This document shows, in pieces, positions 1-8,752 of a stretch of 64,000 nucleotides of DNA; the first letter of the stretch is position 1; each line of letters begins with the position of its first letter. The position numbers and the translations under genes are program-made. The notes under the pieces are model-generated. The model did no database searches. It was not told the DNA's origin and worked only from the letters and a program-made list of their open reading frames with translations. The DNA is from Streptomyces sp. NBRC 110611 (lineage in GTDB: Bacteria; Actinomycetota; Actinomycetes; Streptomycetales; Streptomycetaceae), in the NCBI RefSeq assembly GCF_001590865.1, contig NZ_BBUY01000012.1, positions 1-64,000 on the forward strand, given 5' to 3'.

Positions 1-347
1 CCATGTTCGTCGGCTTCCACGGCACCTTCCTCGTCCAGCACTGGCTCGGTGCGGAAGGCATGCTGCGCCGGATCCCCGACTATCTGGCCGCCGATGGTTT
101 CACCACTCTCAACACGGTCTCCAGCATCTTCTCCTTCCTCCTCGGGCTCTCTCTCCTGCCCTTCCTCTACAACGTCTGGAAGACCGCGAAGTACGGTGAG
201 AAGGTCACCGTCGACGACCCGTGGGGCTACGGCCGTTCGCTGGAGTGGGCGACGAGCTGCCCGCCGCCGCGGCACAATTTCCGTGCCCTGCCGCGTATTC
301 GCTCCGAATCCCCGGCATTCGACCTGCACCACCCGGAAGTCGCATGA
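1..347 (+). CDS. ctaD: Cytochrome c oxidase subunit I, C-terminal end (partial)
   Basis: This is the last 114 codons of the haem-copper oxidase catalytic subunit; the gene begins before the window and its reading frame starts at base 3. The visible part carries the last transmembrane helix (TVSSIFSFLLGLSLLPFLYNV) and the typical cytoplasmic tail with DPWGYGRSLEWATSCPPPRHNF. That tail is a hallmark of actinobacterial CtaD, in which the E-W-x-T-x-x-P-P-x-x-N-F segment closes the family. The stop codon overlaps the ATG of the next gene (ATGA), so the two are probably translationally coupled. Identification is firm; only the length is unknown. Confidence 0.95.
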   Translation, partial: MFVGFHGTFLVQHWLGAEGMLRRIPDYLAADGFTTLNTVSSIFSFLLGLSLLPFLYNVWKTAKYGEKVTVDDPWGYGRSLEWATSCPPPRHNFRALPRIRSESPAFDLHHPEVA

Positions 348-691
348 ACATGGACATGAGCATGGACCGGGCCATCAATGAGATCGAGGGGTATCTCCTC
401 TGGGAGGGGGAGAAGGACCGGGCGCGTATCCGCGCGGATGCCTTCTGTGCCGGTCTGCCCTGGCTGACCGACGCCCAGCGGCAGGAGGTGGCGTCGCGCT
501 ACTGCCGGGATCAGCGCAATGCGTCCCGGGAATTTCTGGAGCGCATTGCGGCCCGCAGCATCACGCTGCGGGCCGAATACGAAGGCGTCTACCTTGCGTT
601 GCGAAGACGGCTGATCACCGCGTTCCTGGCCGGCGCACTGGCCGTGGTGGTGCTGGTGACCGCGACGGCCGTCAGCCTGGCGTCCCGTTGA
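344..691 (+). CDS. Small membrane protein coupled to ctaD
   Basis: A 115-residue protein whose ATG overlaps the ctaD stop. The first 85 residues are charged and probably helical, with many Arg, Glu and Ala; a single hydrophobic segment near residues 93-112 (LITAFLAGALAVVVLVTATAV) ends the chain. This gives a cytoplasmic domain with a C-terminal tail anchor. The in-frame ATG is followed by two further Met codons (MNMDMSMD); the first is chosen for its overlap with ctaD. I do not recognise a named family. Its position suggests a link to oxidase assembly or stability, but that is inference from context alone. Confidence 0.75.
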   Translation: MNMDMSMDRAINEIEGYLLWEGEKDRARIRADAFCAGLPWLTDAQRQEVASRYCRDQRNASREFLERIAARSITLRAEYEGVYLALRRRLITAFLAGALAVVVLVTATAVSLASR

Positions 692-714
692 ACGAGGCGT
701 CGGCCGGTGGTGCG

Positions 715-1440
715 TCAGCCGGTGACGGTGATCTGGGACGCGGGGTCCGTGGTGTCCGTGATCTTGTAGGTCGCGTTGAACGCCGAACTGGTCGCATTGG
801 TCGGGCAGCCGAAACCGCCCTCCACCTTCACGGGCACCTTGGCGTCGGTGAAGGTGAGGGTGGACGGCGCGCCATTGGTCCAGGTGCCGTTCACCGTCGC
901 CGCCGAGCCGGGCGCGGTGGTCACCGTGCAGGACGCCAGTCCAGTGGTCTTGAGGACGACTCCGCCGGAGGGGATGGTCAGCCCGGCGGTCGCCGGGGTT
1001 CCGTGCTGCATGGTCACACCCCAGGTGCCGGTCGAGGTGACCGTGGCATCGACTCCCGGCATGCTCGTCGTGCACGACTCGTAGGTCGCCGGGGTGGTGG
1101 AACTGCTCACCGGACCGGCCTCGTTGTGGTTACCGGGCGCGGCCGGCACCTGCCCGCTGGAGGCGGAGGTGGTGCAGGTGACGGTCACCGAACCGGCCTT
1201 GAAGGTGGCCTCGCCGGTGAGGGTGGCGGTAAAGCCGTGCCCCGCAGGGCTGACGGTGGTCGCGGCTGCGGCTGCGGCTGCGGCTGCGGCTGCGGCGGTG
1301 GCCGGCGTCCCGGCCGGATGTGCCGTGGCGGGGCTCGTCACGCCGAAGGCCAGCCCGAGGGCCGCGACGGCCCCGGTGCCGGCAGCGCATAAGGCGCGTC
1401 TTCGGGTGTGCCGCAAATGTGCGGACTGCTGCGTCGTCAT
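715..1440 (-). CDS. Secreted Ala/Thr-rich protein of unknown function
   Basis: A 241-residue exported protein. Residues 1-41 form a signal peptide: RRR near residue 14, a hydrophobic core (ALCAAGTGAVAALGLAFG), then Ala-x-Ala. A run of alanines follows, encoded by a GGCTGC hexanucleotide repeat. The mature part is rich in Thr, Ser and Gly with four well-spaced Cys residues and looks all-beta. The start is the ATG at 1440, which has a GGAAAGG ribosome site and overlaps the stop of the upstream DUF6114 gene as ATGA. A longer reading frame extends upstream but lacks a ribosome site. It is the third gene of the DUF6230-DUF6114 operon, so the three products probably act together at the cell surface. 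Function not recognised. Confidence 0.8.
   Translation of the reverse strand: MTTQQSAHLRHTRRRALCAAGTGAVAALGLAFGVTSPATAHPAGTPATAAAAAAAAAAAATTVSPAGHGFTATLTGEATFKAGSVTVTCTTSASSGQVPAAPGNHNEAGPVSSSTTPATYESCTTSMPGVDATVTSTGTWGVTMQHGTPATAGLTIPSGGVVLKTTGLASCTVTTAPGSAATVNGTWTNGAPSTLTFTDAKVPVKVEGGFGCPTNATSSAFNATYKITDTTDPASQITVTG
1263..1296. repeat. GGCTGC hexanucleotide microsatellite
   Basis: About five and a half direct copies of GGCTGC inside the secreted-protein gene. On the coding strand they encode the polyalanine tract just after the signal peptide. Such tracts expand and contract by slippage without breaking the frame, so length variation between strains is likely. Confidence 0.85.
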
Positions 1441-1832
1441 CGTGCTGCCTTTCCAGAGGGGGTGGTACCGGACGTGGGGTGCGGCAGAGCGCCGGCCGCC
1501 GGCTGCCAGGCAAAGATCATCGAACCGCCGAGAATCCCGATGACCGTCCCGATCAGGAATCCGCCGAGGTTGGACATCACCAGCGCGGCCGCCGCACAGA
1601 GAACGGTCAAGACGCCCGCGATACCCCGATATTGCGGTGCGAACCACGCCGAGAGCCCCATCAGGATCATCACCAGTCCCATCAGCACCGACGGGATACC
1701 GGCGATGCCCTGTTGCAGCATGATCTTGAGCGGTGCCAGCGGGATGGCGCAGATCTCGGCGCCGGCGACGACGGCTGCCAGACCGCCCCAGAAGGGCCGC
1801 CCCTTCCGCCAGCGCCGCCAGGTCAGAAGCAT
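1437..1832 (-). CDS. DUF6114 integral membrane protein
   Basis: A 131-residue protein with four predicted hydrophobic segments: PFWGGLAAVVAGAEICAIPLA, GIPSVLMGLVMILMGLSAWF, GIAGVLTVLCAAAALVMSNLG, and GFLIGTVIGILGGSMIFAW. The N-terminal RRWRKGRPFWGG pattern is typical of DUF6114 proteins in Streptomyces, which nearly always follow a DUF6230 gene as here. Its ATG lies inside the 3' end of the DUF6230 gene (10-base overlap) and its stop overlaps the next start, so all three genes are translationally coupled. Function unknown. It may anchor or export its partners. Confidence 0.85.
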   Translation of the reverse strand: MLLTWRRWRKGRPFWGGLAAVVAGAEICAIPLAPLKIMLQQGIAGIPSVLMGLVMILMGLSAWFAPQYRGIAGVLTVLCAAAALVMSNLGGFLIGTVIGILGGSMIFAWQPAAGALPHPTSGTTPSGKAAR

Positions 1833-2443
1833 TCCTTCGAGCCCTTGGAGACCTTCATGCTCAGCCCGGAGAGCTTGAACGTCCCCGCGTTGGTGGCCCA
1901 GGCGGTCTGCCGCAGCTTGGTGATGGTGACGTCGTCGGCCTGCTGGGCGAAGAGGTCCTGCAGGCCCTGGGCGTTGCTCGGTCCCTTGTTCAGGGTGGAG
2001 GCGTCCCGGCCGATCTCGATGTTGCGGAAGGACGCGTTACCGGCGAGCTGGGTGGCGTCCACGAAGAGGTTGGTCGCCTCGACGGGTGTGTCGCCCGTAC
2101 CGGCGCTGAGATTGAGCGAGATGTCGCCGATGACGGGCAGATGCGTGACCACCGACTGGCACAGATGGCTCATCCGGGCCGTCTTGATGGCGGTCACCGC
2201 GACCGGCAGGAGGTCACCTCTGGCATTGCGGTCGATGCTGCCGTACTGGGCGAAACCGTCGCCTTTGAGGCTGTCGGCGGACACCTTGAACTGCTGTCCT
2301 GATACGGCGAACGACGCCGCGAGGGCCCCGTTGGCCAGAGCGATGCCCAGCGCCGCGGTACCGGCGAGGGCCGGGACGGCCAGCACGGCGAACCTCCGCC
2401 AGCTGATGCGTCCCGTGACGGGTCTGCCCTGAGAGTCCTTCAT
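1823..2443 (-). CDS. DUF6230 family exported protein
   Basis: A 206-residue protein with one N-terminal hydrophobic segment (FAVLAVPALAGTAALGIALA), then ANGALAASFAVSGQQFKVSAD. This layout and the later stretch ending in KVSKGSKECF match the DUF6230 family, sometimes loosely annotated in Streptomyces as a cholesterol esterase without evidence. The start is the ATG at 2443, preceded by AAGGGG; an upstream in-frame Met 12 codons earlier lacks a ribosome site. It is the first gene of the operon with DUF6114 and the Ala-rich secreted protein. The family assignment is from memory of sequence style; the biochemical role is unknown. Confidence 0.8.
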   Translation of the reverse strand: MKDSQGRPVTGRISWRRFAVLAVPALAGTAALGIALANGALAASFAVSGQQFKVSADSLKGDGFAQYGSIDRNARGDLLPVAVTAIKTARMSHLCQSVVTHLPVIGDISLNLSAGTGDTPVEATNLFVDATQLAGNASFRNIEIGRDASTLNKGPSNAQGLQDLFAQQADDVTITKLRQTAWATNAGTFKLSGLSMKVSKGSKECF

Positions 2444-2791
2444 GGTGTGGGTCCCCTTCGAAGAGCGTGGAGCGCGCACCGTCGTTACCCATGGGGAGGT
2501 GCGCTACCTACGGGGGTAATGGGTGTAAGCGGGCATGGGGGGTATGAGGGCCTGCGACTGCCACGAGCCGCGAACGAGCCCACCAACGAGCTGTGAACAA
2601 GTTGCGGACGAGCTGCCAACAAGCTGCGAACTGCCGCGTGTTACTTGCGAGTTAAAGGTAGGTCCGCCCATGAAGGCTGGCAAGGTTGAGTGACGAACCG
2701 ATTTCGGACAGACCGCGACCCGTCCGCCCGCCCTCTCCCGCACTCCCACACCCCCGCTCTCCCGCTCTCCGCCGTGGGGTCGTGGGACGCG
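2444..2791. other. Intergenic region with short CTG-rich direct repeats
   Basis: No gene is supported here. Between 2565 and 2640 a degenerate motif resembling AACNAGCTGC recurs four or five times. One stretch at 2596-2603 reads AACAAGTT, which has the inner core of a KstR operator but not the outer bases. The promoter of the DUF6230 operon must lie within this region. No strong hairpin terminator for cyp125 was found. Confidence 0.5.
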
Positions 2792-4024
2792 TCAGCCGTA
2801 ACGCACCCGTAGCTCCTTGACGCCGTTGAGCCACGCCGAGCGCAGCCGCCGGGGCCGGCCCGCCAGGGATATCCCGGGCATGGCGTCCGCGATGGCGTGG
2901 AAGATCAGGTTGATCTCCAGGATCGCCAGGGACTTGCCGAGGCAGTAGTGCGGTCCGCCGCCCCCGAACCCCAGATGCGGATTGGGGTCGCGCAGGATGT
3001 CGAAGACCTCCGGACGGTCGAAGACCTCCGGATCGTTGTTGGCGGAGGCGTAGAAGATCCCCACCCGCTGTCCCCTCCTGATCCGCGCGCCGCCCAGTTC
3101 GGTGTCCTGGGTGGCGGTGCGCTGGAAGGAGACCACCGGGGTCGCCCAGCGCACGATCTCCTCGGCCGCCGTCTCCGGCCGCTCGCGCTGGTAGAGCTCC
3201 CATTGCCCTGGGTGGGTGAGGAACGCGTGCATCCCATGGGTGATGGCGTTACGCGTCGTCTCGTTTCCGGCCACCGCCAGCAGCAGCACGAAGAAACCGA
3301 ATTCGTCGGAGCCGAGATTCCCCTCGTGCTCGGCCGCCACCAGCTGACTGACGATGTCCCGCGCCGGACACTCCTTGCGCGCCGTGGCGAGGTTCATCGC
3401 GTACGAGATGAGCTCCATCGCCGCGTCGGCGCCGACCTCCTGGGTGATGGCCAGTTCGGGATCGTCGTACGCGACCATCTTGTTGGACCAGTCGAAGATG
3501 CGGGCCCGGTCGTCCTGGGGGACGCCGATGAGTTCCGCGATCGCCTGGAGGGGGAGTTCGCAGGCCACGTCGGTGACGAAGTCCCCGGTGCCGCTGTCCC
3601 GCGCCGTGGCGACGATATGTTCCGCCCGTCGGCGCAGCGCCTCCTCCAGGGCGCGGATGGAGCGCGGGGTGAAGCCCCGCTGCACTATCTGGCGGACCCG
3701 GGTGTGCTCCGGCGGGTCCATGTTCAGCATGATCAGCTTCTGTGCGTCGATCTGGTCGCGGGGCATCGACGCGTTGAAGCGGATGATCGAGGTGTTGAGG
3801 TTGGCGGAGAACAGCTCCGGCCTGGTGGACACCTCTTTGACGTCCTGATGGCGCGTGACGGCCCAGTAGCCGTCGTCGTCGAAGCCGGCGATGCCGTGCG
3901 GCTGCGCGTTCCACCACACGGGCGCGGTCTGCCGCAGCTGGGCGAACTCGGGGAGCGGGACGCGGGACTGGTAGACGTCGGGATCGGTGAGATCGAACCC
4001 CTCGGGCAGCGCTGGGCATGGCAT
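2792..4024 (-). CDS. cyp125: Steroid C26/C27 monooxygenase, cytochrome P450 CYP125 family
   Basis: A 410-residue P450 that starts degradation of the cholesterol/sterol side chain by repeated oxidation of the terminal methyl group. It carries the I-helix AGNETTRN (acid-alcohol pair present), the K-helix ExxR in AEEIVRW, and the haem loop FGGGGPHYCLG with the ligand Cys at about residue 361. Long stretches match what I remember of mycobacterial CYP125: PVWWNAQ, MLNMDPPEHTRVR, RGFTPR, SCELPLQAIA-like CELPLQAIAELIGVPQ, and SAWLNGVKEL. The start is the ATG at 4024 with an AGGAG site; a longer frame upstream runs through the operator region. It is divergent from fadA5 with a KstR-type operator between them. 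The ferredoxin at 14144 is a likely electron donor. Confidence 0.93.
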   Translation of the reverse strand: MPCPALPEGFDLTDPDVYQSRVPLPEFAQLRQTAPVWWNAQPHGIAGFDDDGYWAVTRHQDVKEVSTRPELFSANLNTSIIRFNASMPRDQIDAQKLIMLNMDPPEHTRVRQIVQRGFTPRSIRALEEALRRRAEHIVATARDSGTGDFVTDVACELPLQAIAELIGVPQDDRARIFDWSNKMVAYDDPELAITQEVGADAAMELISYAMNLATARKECPARDIVSQLVAAEHEGNLGSDEFGFFVLLLAVAGNETTRNAITHGMHAFLTHPGQWELYQRERPETAAEEIVRWATPVVSFQRTATQDTELGGARIRRGQRVGIFYASANNDPEVFDRPEVFDILRDPNPHLGFGGGGPHYCLGKSLAILEINLIFHAIADAMPGISLAGRPRRLRSAWLNGVKELRVRYG

Positions 4025-4184
4025 CGGCGGCTCCTGGTCCGTGGCTCCGGCTCCGTCCGGCGCACCTGACGTACCGTCAGGCGAACGGAGGTCGCGGTGA
4101 AGGTAGTAACGCGTTCCGCAAGTGGCAAGGGGCTTGCCTGCCTCTTGCGCCCCGGAGGGCGGCTCACGAGACTGTTCGCACAAC

Positions 4185-4198
4185 TAGAACGCGTACTA
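4185..4198. promoter_or_regulatory. KstR-type operator between cyp125 and fadA5
   Basis: The bases TAGAACGCGTACTA fit the KstR consensus TNNAACNNGTTNNA at seven of the eight fixed positions (GTA in place of GTT). The wider dyad ACTAG-N8-CTAGT is centred on the same point. It lies 161 bp upstream of cyp125 and 58 bp upstream of fadA5, so one site could control both divergent genes. The consensus is established for mycobacterial and rhodococcal KstR; binding here is inferred. Confidence 0.75.
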
Positions 4199-4255
4199 GT
4201 TCTTCTTCCGTGGGTGCCGGGACGCCCTCGGACGCGAGGAGAGGACGAGTCAGTC

Positions 4256-5425
4256 ATGGCCGCGGAACCCGTCATCGTCGAAGCAGTACGCACCCCGATC
4301 GGCAAGCGCGGTGGTGCGCTCGCCAACCTCCACCCCGCCTACCTCCTGGGGGAGACGTACCGCGAACTCCTCGCCCGTACCGGCATCCAGCCCGACTGCG
4401 TCGAGCAGATCGTCGGCGGCACCGTCACCCATGCTGGTGAACAGTCCATGAACCCGGCCCGCAACGCCTGGCTGACCATGGGCCTCCCGTACGAGACCGC
4501 GGCGACCACCGTGGACTGCCAGTGCGGCTCCTCCCAGCAGGCCAACCACATGGTCGCCAACATGATCGCGGCCGGGGTCATCGACATCGGCATCGGCTGC
4601 GGCGTCGAGGCGATGTCCCGGGTGCCGCTGGGCAGCGGTTCCAAGCACGGTCCCGGCAGGCCCTGGCCCGAAGAGTGGAACGTCGATCTGCCCAACCAGT
4701 TCGAGGCCGCCGAACGCATCGCCCGCCACCGGGGGCTGACCCGTGAGAACGTCGACTCGCTCGGCCTGATCTCGCAGGAGCGGGCGGCCGTCGCCTGGGC
4801 CGAGGAGCGCTTCAAGCGGGAGACCTACGCCGTCCAGGTCCCCACCACCGAGGACGAACAGGCCGCGGGCCAGGGCATGTGGCGGCTGGTCGACCGCGAC
4901 GAGGGGTTGCGCGACACCAGTATGGAGGCGCTGGGCGGACTCAAACCCGTGATGCCGACCGCCGTCCACACGGCCGGCAACTCCTCGCAGATCTCCGACG
5001 GTGCCGCCGCGGTGATGTGGGCCTCCAAGCGGATGGCGCGCGCCCTGAGGCTCACCCCGCGGGCCCGCATCGTGGCCCAGGCACTGGTCGGCTCCGATCC
5101 GCACTTCCACCTGGACGGCCCGATCGACGCCACCCGCGCGGTACTCGGCAAGGCCGGGATGTCGCTCAAGGACATCGACCTCGTCGAGATCAACGAAGCC
5201 TTCGCCGCCGTGGTGCTCTCCTGGGCGCGGGTCTTCGAGCAGGACCTGGAGAAGGTGAACGTCAACGGCGGAGCCATCGCCCTCGGTCACCCGGTCGGCG
5301 CCACCGGCGCCCGGCTCCTCACCACCGCCCTGCACGAACTGGAGCGCACGGACAAGGAGTTCGCCCTGATCACCATGTGCGCGGGCGGAGCACTGGCCAC
5401 GGCGACGATCATTCAGCGGCTCTGA
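4256..5425 (+). CDS. fadA5: Steroid side-chain beta-ketoacyl-CoA thiolase, FadA5-type
   Basis: A 389-residue thiolase expected to cleave 3-keto steroid acyl-CoA intermediates during sterol side-chain removal. Catalytic features are visible: the nucleophilic Cys in VDCQCGSSQQANH (about residue 90), NEAFA, the His in NGGAIALGHPVGATGAR, and the acid/base Cys in TMCAGGAL near the C-terminus. The sequence closely follows what I remember of M. tuberculosis FadA5 (VIVEAVRTPIGKR, DLPNQFEAAERIA, IHTAG/VHTAGNSSQISDGAAAV, HFHLDGPIDAT). The start at 4256 has GAGGAGAGG upstream; the 53-codon upstream extension crosses the operator. It is transcribed divergently from cyp125. Confidence 0.92.
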   Translation: MAAEPVIVEAVRTPIGKRGGALANLHPAYLLGETYRELLARTGIQPDCVEQIVGGTVTHAGEQSMNPARNAWLTMGLPYETAATTVDCQCGSSQQANHMVANMIAAGVIDIGIGCGVEAMSRVPLGSGSKHGPGRPWPEEWNVDLPNQFEAAERIARHRGLTRENVDSLGLISQERAAVAWAEERFKRETYAVQVPTTEDEQAAGQGMWRLVDRDEGLRDTSMEALGGLKPVMPTAVHTAGNSSQISDGAAAVMWASKRMARALRLTPRARIVAQALVGSDPHFHLDGPIDATRAVLGKAGMSLKDIDLVEINEAFAAVVLSWARVFEQDLEKVNVNGGAIALGHPVGATGARLLTTALHELERTDKEFALITMCAGGALATATIIQRL

Positions 5426-5448
5426 GCGGCGTCTCCCCCTGGAGGGTC

Positions 5449-6213
5449 TCAGGGACGGGCGGCCACCAGCAGGTCGACCACGTAGGTCTCTGCCACCCTC
5501 TCGTCAGGGAAGAGCCGGCGCAGGTGGTCGCGCTCCCTGGCGAGGAAGGCGTTGTTGTCGGCGGCGTCGAGGACGAGGAACGCCGAGCGGCTGCTGATGT
5601 TGGCGAGATGGGTGTCGAGGGGGACCGTGCGGCTCCAGCGCACCTGGCGGCGCGCGACACGGAGATCTGCCAGGCCGGCCAGCCGGACGGCATCGCCGTC
5701 GTCGGGGCGGGGGCGCCCGGAACGCGGCGTCCCTCCGCAGTGGGCGGCGACGCGCTCGTCCTGGGCGGCGATCCACGGGACGTCGAAGGCGCTGGTGTTC
5801 CACCAGACCGCGAGCGCGCCGCCGGGACGCAGGACGCGCAGCGCCTCGGGGACGGAGCGGGCGGTGTCGGTCCAGTGCCAGGACTGTGCGTAGGTGATCA
5901 GGTCCTGGGAGGCGTCGGCGAGCGGCAGGGCATTGCCGTCGCCCCGGACGACCGGCACATCCGGGAGCGCCTCGCGGAACTGGGCGGCCATGGTGCCGCC
6001 CGGCTCGACGGCGATCACCCGTGCGCCGCGCTCCCGCAGGAGGGCGGTGGCGATGCCGGTGCCGGCGCCGATGTCGGCGACGCGGCAGTCCGCGAGCGGG
6101 CGGCCGATGAACTCCTCGACCGAGGCGAACAGCGCCGGCGGATAGGACGGCCGGCTCGCCGCGTACTGGGCGGCGGCGGTGTTGAACGCATGGGCGCGTG
6201 GTGTGGGGGTCAT
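5449..6213 (-). CDS. Class I SAM-dependent methyltransferase
   Basis: A 254-residue protein of the Methyltransf_11/UbiE-like type. Motif I is VADIGAGTGIATALL, motif II ends in VIAVEPG, and the post-motif region includes LPLADASQDLITYAQSWHW, typical of small-molecule methyltransferases annotated as acting after sterol or quinone precursors. The start ATG at 6213 is preceded by GAGGAG with no spacing, which is unusual, but no other in-frame start lies nearby. It converges with fadA5 (23 bp apart). Substrate unknown. Nothing ties it to the riboswitch operon upstream, which ends 44 bp away on the same strand, although read-through is possible. Confidence 0.8.
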   Translation of the reverse strand: MTPTPRAHAFNTAAAQYAASRPSYPPALFASVEEFIGRPLADCRVADIGAGTGIATALLRERGARVIAVEPGGTMAAQFREALPDVPVVRGDGNALPLADASQDLITYAQSWHWTDTARSVPEALRVLRPGGALAVWWNTSAFDVPWIAAQDERVAAHCGGTPRSGRPRPDDGDAVRLAGLADLRVARRQVRWSRTVPLDTHLANISSRSAFLVLDAADNNAFLARERDHLRRLFPDERVAETYVVDLLVAARP

Positions 6214-6257
6214 CTCCTCATCTTGGCGGAAGGCCGCGTTATGGACGGCGGCCCGCG

Positions 6258-7079
6258 TTATGGCGGAGGCGGAGGAGAGGACGGACGGAACGTCGCGGGC
6301 ACATCGAAGGCGGCGCGGCGGGTGGCGCGGCGCAGGGCCTTGAGGATGGTGCCGCCCAGGGTGAAGGTGAGGATCACGGTGACCACGGCCCGGGGAAGGT
6401 CCCAGCCGAGGGACGTGGCGAGGCAGTAGGCGATATAGCGGGCGAGGTTCTGATCGAGCGGGTCGCCGGGGACGAAGGAGACGCCCGAAGCCATACCGGC
6501 AATATAGGGCCAGCCCTGGAGGTTCATGATCACGCCGTAGAGCACGGCGGCGACCGCGCCGTACGCGGCGAGCATGACCAGTTCGCGGCGCCCACGCAGC
6601 CGGTCGGACCCCGGCAGCAGGCCGGCGCCCATCGACACCCACCCCATCGTCAGCATCTGGAACGGCATCCAGGGGCCGACGCCACCGGTCAGCAGTGCCG
6701 AGGCGAACATCGCCACGGAACCCAGCACGAAGCCAAAGCCGGGGCCGAGCACCCGGCCCGACAGCACCAGCAGGAAGAACATCGGCTCGATACCGGCCGT
6801 CCCCGCGCCCAGCGGGCGCAACGCCGCTCCGGCCGCCGCCAGCACGCCGAGCATCGCGATGGCCTTCGCATCCAGGCCGGTGTCGGCGATGGTCGCCACC
6901 ACCACGGCGAGCAGCATCGGCAGCAGCGCGGCGAACAGCCAGGGCGCGTCCTGGGAATGGGCGAGCCCGGACGCGGAGTCGGCGAGCAGCGGCCACCCGA
7001 AAGCCATCACGCCGGTGACCGAGACCAGGGCCAGCGCGGCGACGGAGCGGGGCCCGAGCCGTACGGGTCGGGTACTCAT
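6258..7079 (-). CDS. ECF transporter substrate-binding S component, probably for cobalamin
   Basis: A 273-residue integral membrane protein with about six hydrophobic helices (ALALVSVTGVMAFGWPLL, FAALLPMLLAVVVATI, AIAMLGVLAAAGAAL, FGFVLGSVAMFASALL, LVMLAAYGAVAAVLYGVIM, VVTVILTFTLGGTIL). The fold and the RRELVMLAAYG and LARYIAYCLATSLGWDLPRA segments are those of ECF S components annotated as cobalamin or generic ECF proteins in actinobacteria. It is the last gene of an operon running from 12136, with ATGA coupling to the ATPase gene. The substrate is inferred from the cobalamin riboswitch at the head of the operon. The C-terminal tail is a proline run. Confidence 0.85.
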   Translation of the reverse strand: MSTRPVRLGPRSVAALALVSVTGVMAFGWPLLADSASGLAHSQDAPWLFAALLPMLLAVVVATIADTGLDAKAIAMLGVLAAAGAALRPLGAGTAGIEPMFFLLVLSGRVLGPGFGFVLGSVAMFASALLTGGVGPWMPFQMLTMGWVSMGAGLLPGSDRLRGRRELVMLAAYGAVAAVLYGVIMNLQGWPYIAGMASGVSFVPGDPLDQNLARYIAYCLATSLGWDLPRAVVTVILTFTLGGTILKALRRATRRAAFDVPATFRPSSPPPPP

Positions 7080-8752
7080 CCGGTGGCCTCCAGGGCGCGC
7101 GCGACCTGAGGAACGGTCAGCCAGGGCAGCGGCGCCAGCACCTTGGCGACCTGCGGGGCGAAGGAGGGAGAGGAGACCACGACCTCGTCGGTGGGCCCGT
7201 CGGCGACGATCTCACCGTCCGCGAGGATCACCACGCGGTGCGCCAGTTCGGCGGCGAGCTCCACATCATGGGTGGCCAGGACGATGGCGTGGCCCTCGGC
7301 CGCCAGGTCGCGCAGCACCTCGGTCAGGCGGGCCTTGGCGGCGTAGTCCAGACCACGGGTGGGCTCGTCGAGGAGGAGCAGCGGCGGGCGGGCGGTCAGT
7401 ACGACGGCGAGGGCGAGGGCGAGCCGCTGGCCCTCGGACAGGTCACGGGGGTGGACGGAGTCCGGCACATCGGGCAGCAGCCTGCCGACCAGAGTCCGGC
7501 AGCTGCCGGCGGGCGCGCCCGCGTCCTGGTCGGCCGCGGCGCACTCGGCGGCGACGGTGTCGGCGTAGAGGAGGTCGCGGGGTTCCTGCGGAACGAGGCC
7601 GACGTGCCGCAGCAGGGTGCGGGGGCTGGTGCGGTGCGGTACGGCACCACCGACCCGTACCGACCCGGAGGACGGCTGGTGCATGCCGACGAGCGTGCCG
7701 AGGAGGGTGGACTTCCCCGCACCGTTGCGGCCCATCAGCGCGATGGTCTCGCCGGCCCGGACCGTCAGGTCCACCCGGTGCAGTGCGTCGATCCGCTCCC
7801 GGCGGACACCGAGCCCGGAAACCTCCGCGACGGGGCCCGTGGGGGCCTGTGCGGCGGAGTCCGTGGGGGCCTGTGCGGCGCTGCCGCCGTCGGGCACGTC
7901 CGGCGCCGGCACCGGCACCGGCCCTGACACCGGCACCGGACGCAGCCGCTCGCGGAGCGGGGCGGCCTTGCGGCGGGCGTCGCGGACGGAGAGCGGCAGG
8001 GGGGACCACCGTGCCAGCCGGCCCAGGGCCACCACGGGGGGATGGACGGGAGAGACGGCCATGACGTCGGCCGGGGCGCCCATGACCGGGGGTGCGCCGG
8101 GGGAGGGGAGGAGAATGACCTGGTCGGCGTACTGAACCACGCGTTCCAGGCGGTGCTCGGCCAGGAGGACGGTGGTTCCCAGGTCGTGGACCAGGCGCTG
8201 GAGTACGGAGAGCACTTCTTCGGCGGCAGCCGGGTCGAGGGCCGAGGTCGGCTCGTCGAGGACCAGGACCTTGGGGTGCGTGGTGAGCACCGAACCGATC
8301 GCCACCCGCTGCATCTGGCCGCCCGAGAGGGTGCTGAGGGCACGGTCGCGCAGCTCGGCGAGGCCCAGCAGGTCCAGGGTTTCCTCGACGCGGCGGCGCA
8401 TCACATCAGGGGCGAGGCCGAGCGACTCCATGCCGTAGGCGAGTTCGTCCTCGACGGTGTCGGTGACGAAGTGGGACAGCGGGTCCTGGCCCACGGTGCC
8501 GACGACATCGGCGAGTTCACGCGGTCGGTGGGTGCGGGTGTCGCGGCCGTCGACGGTGACGCGGCCGTGCAGGGTGCCGCCGGTGAAGTGCGGGACGAGA
8601 CCGCAGACGGTGTTCAGGAGCGTCGACTTGCCCACGCCGGAGGGGCCGACCAGGAGGCAGAGTTCGCCCTCGGGGACGATCAGATCGATGCCCTGGACGG
8701 CCGGCCCGGCGGCGTCGCCGTACGTGACCGAGACCTGCTCGAACCGGATCAC
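7076..8752 (-). CDS. ECF transporter fused double ATPase (A-A' component)
   Basis: A 558-residue protein with two complete ABC ATPase domains that powers the ECF transporter. Domain 1 holds Walker A GPSGVGKST (about residue 40), signature LSGGQMQR and Walker B VLVLDEPTSALD. Domain 2 holds Walker A GRNGAGKST (about residue 345), the variant signature LSEGQRL and Walker B LLLLDEPTRGLD. A linker rich in Pro, Val and Ala (VPVSGPVPVPAPDVP) joins them. The start is a GTG whose TGA overlap (GTGA) couples it to the T component; its own stop overlaps the S component start. Both signature motifs are intact enough for ATP hydrolysis, with the second typically degenerate as in other fused ECF ATPases. 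Confidence 0.93.
   Translation of the reverse strand: MIRFEQVSVTYGDAAGPAVQGIDLIVPEGELCLLVGPSGVGKSTLLNTVCGLVPHFTGGTLHGRVTVDGRDTRTHRPRELADVVGTVGQDPLSHFVTDTVEDELAYGMESLGLAPDVMRRRVEETLDLLGLAELRDRALSTLSGGQMQRVAIGSVLTTHPKVLVLDEPTSALDPAAAEEVLSVLQRLVHDLGTTVLLAEHRLERVVQYADQVILLPSPGAPPVMGAPADVMAVSPVHPPVVALGRLARWSPLPLSVRDARRKAAPLRERLRPVPVSGPVPVPAPDVPDGGSAAQAPTDSAAQAPTGPVAEVSGLGVRRERIDALHRVDLTVRAGETIALMGRNGAGKSTLLGTLVGMHQPSSGSVRVGGAVPHRTSPRTLLRHVGLVPQEPRDLLYADTVAAECAAADQDAGAPAGSCRTLVGRLLPDVPDSVHPRDLSEGQRLALALAVVLTARPPLLLLDEPTRGLDYAAKARLTEVLRDLAAEGHAIVLATHDVELAAELAHRVVILADGEIVADGPTDEVVVSSPSFAPQVAKVLAPLPWLTVPQVARALEATG

Noticed and set aside
2594..2605. AACAAGTT as a further KstR box
   Set aside because: Only the inner six fixed bases match; the outer T and A are wrong, and it does not precede a steroid gene.
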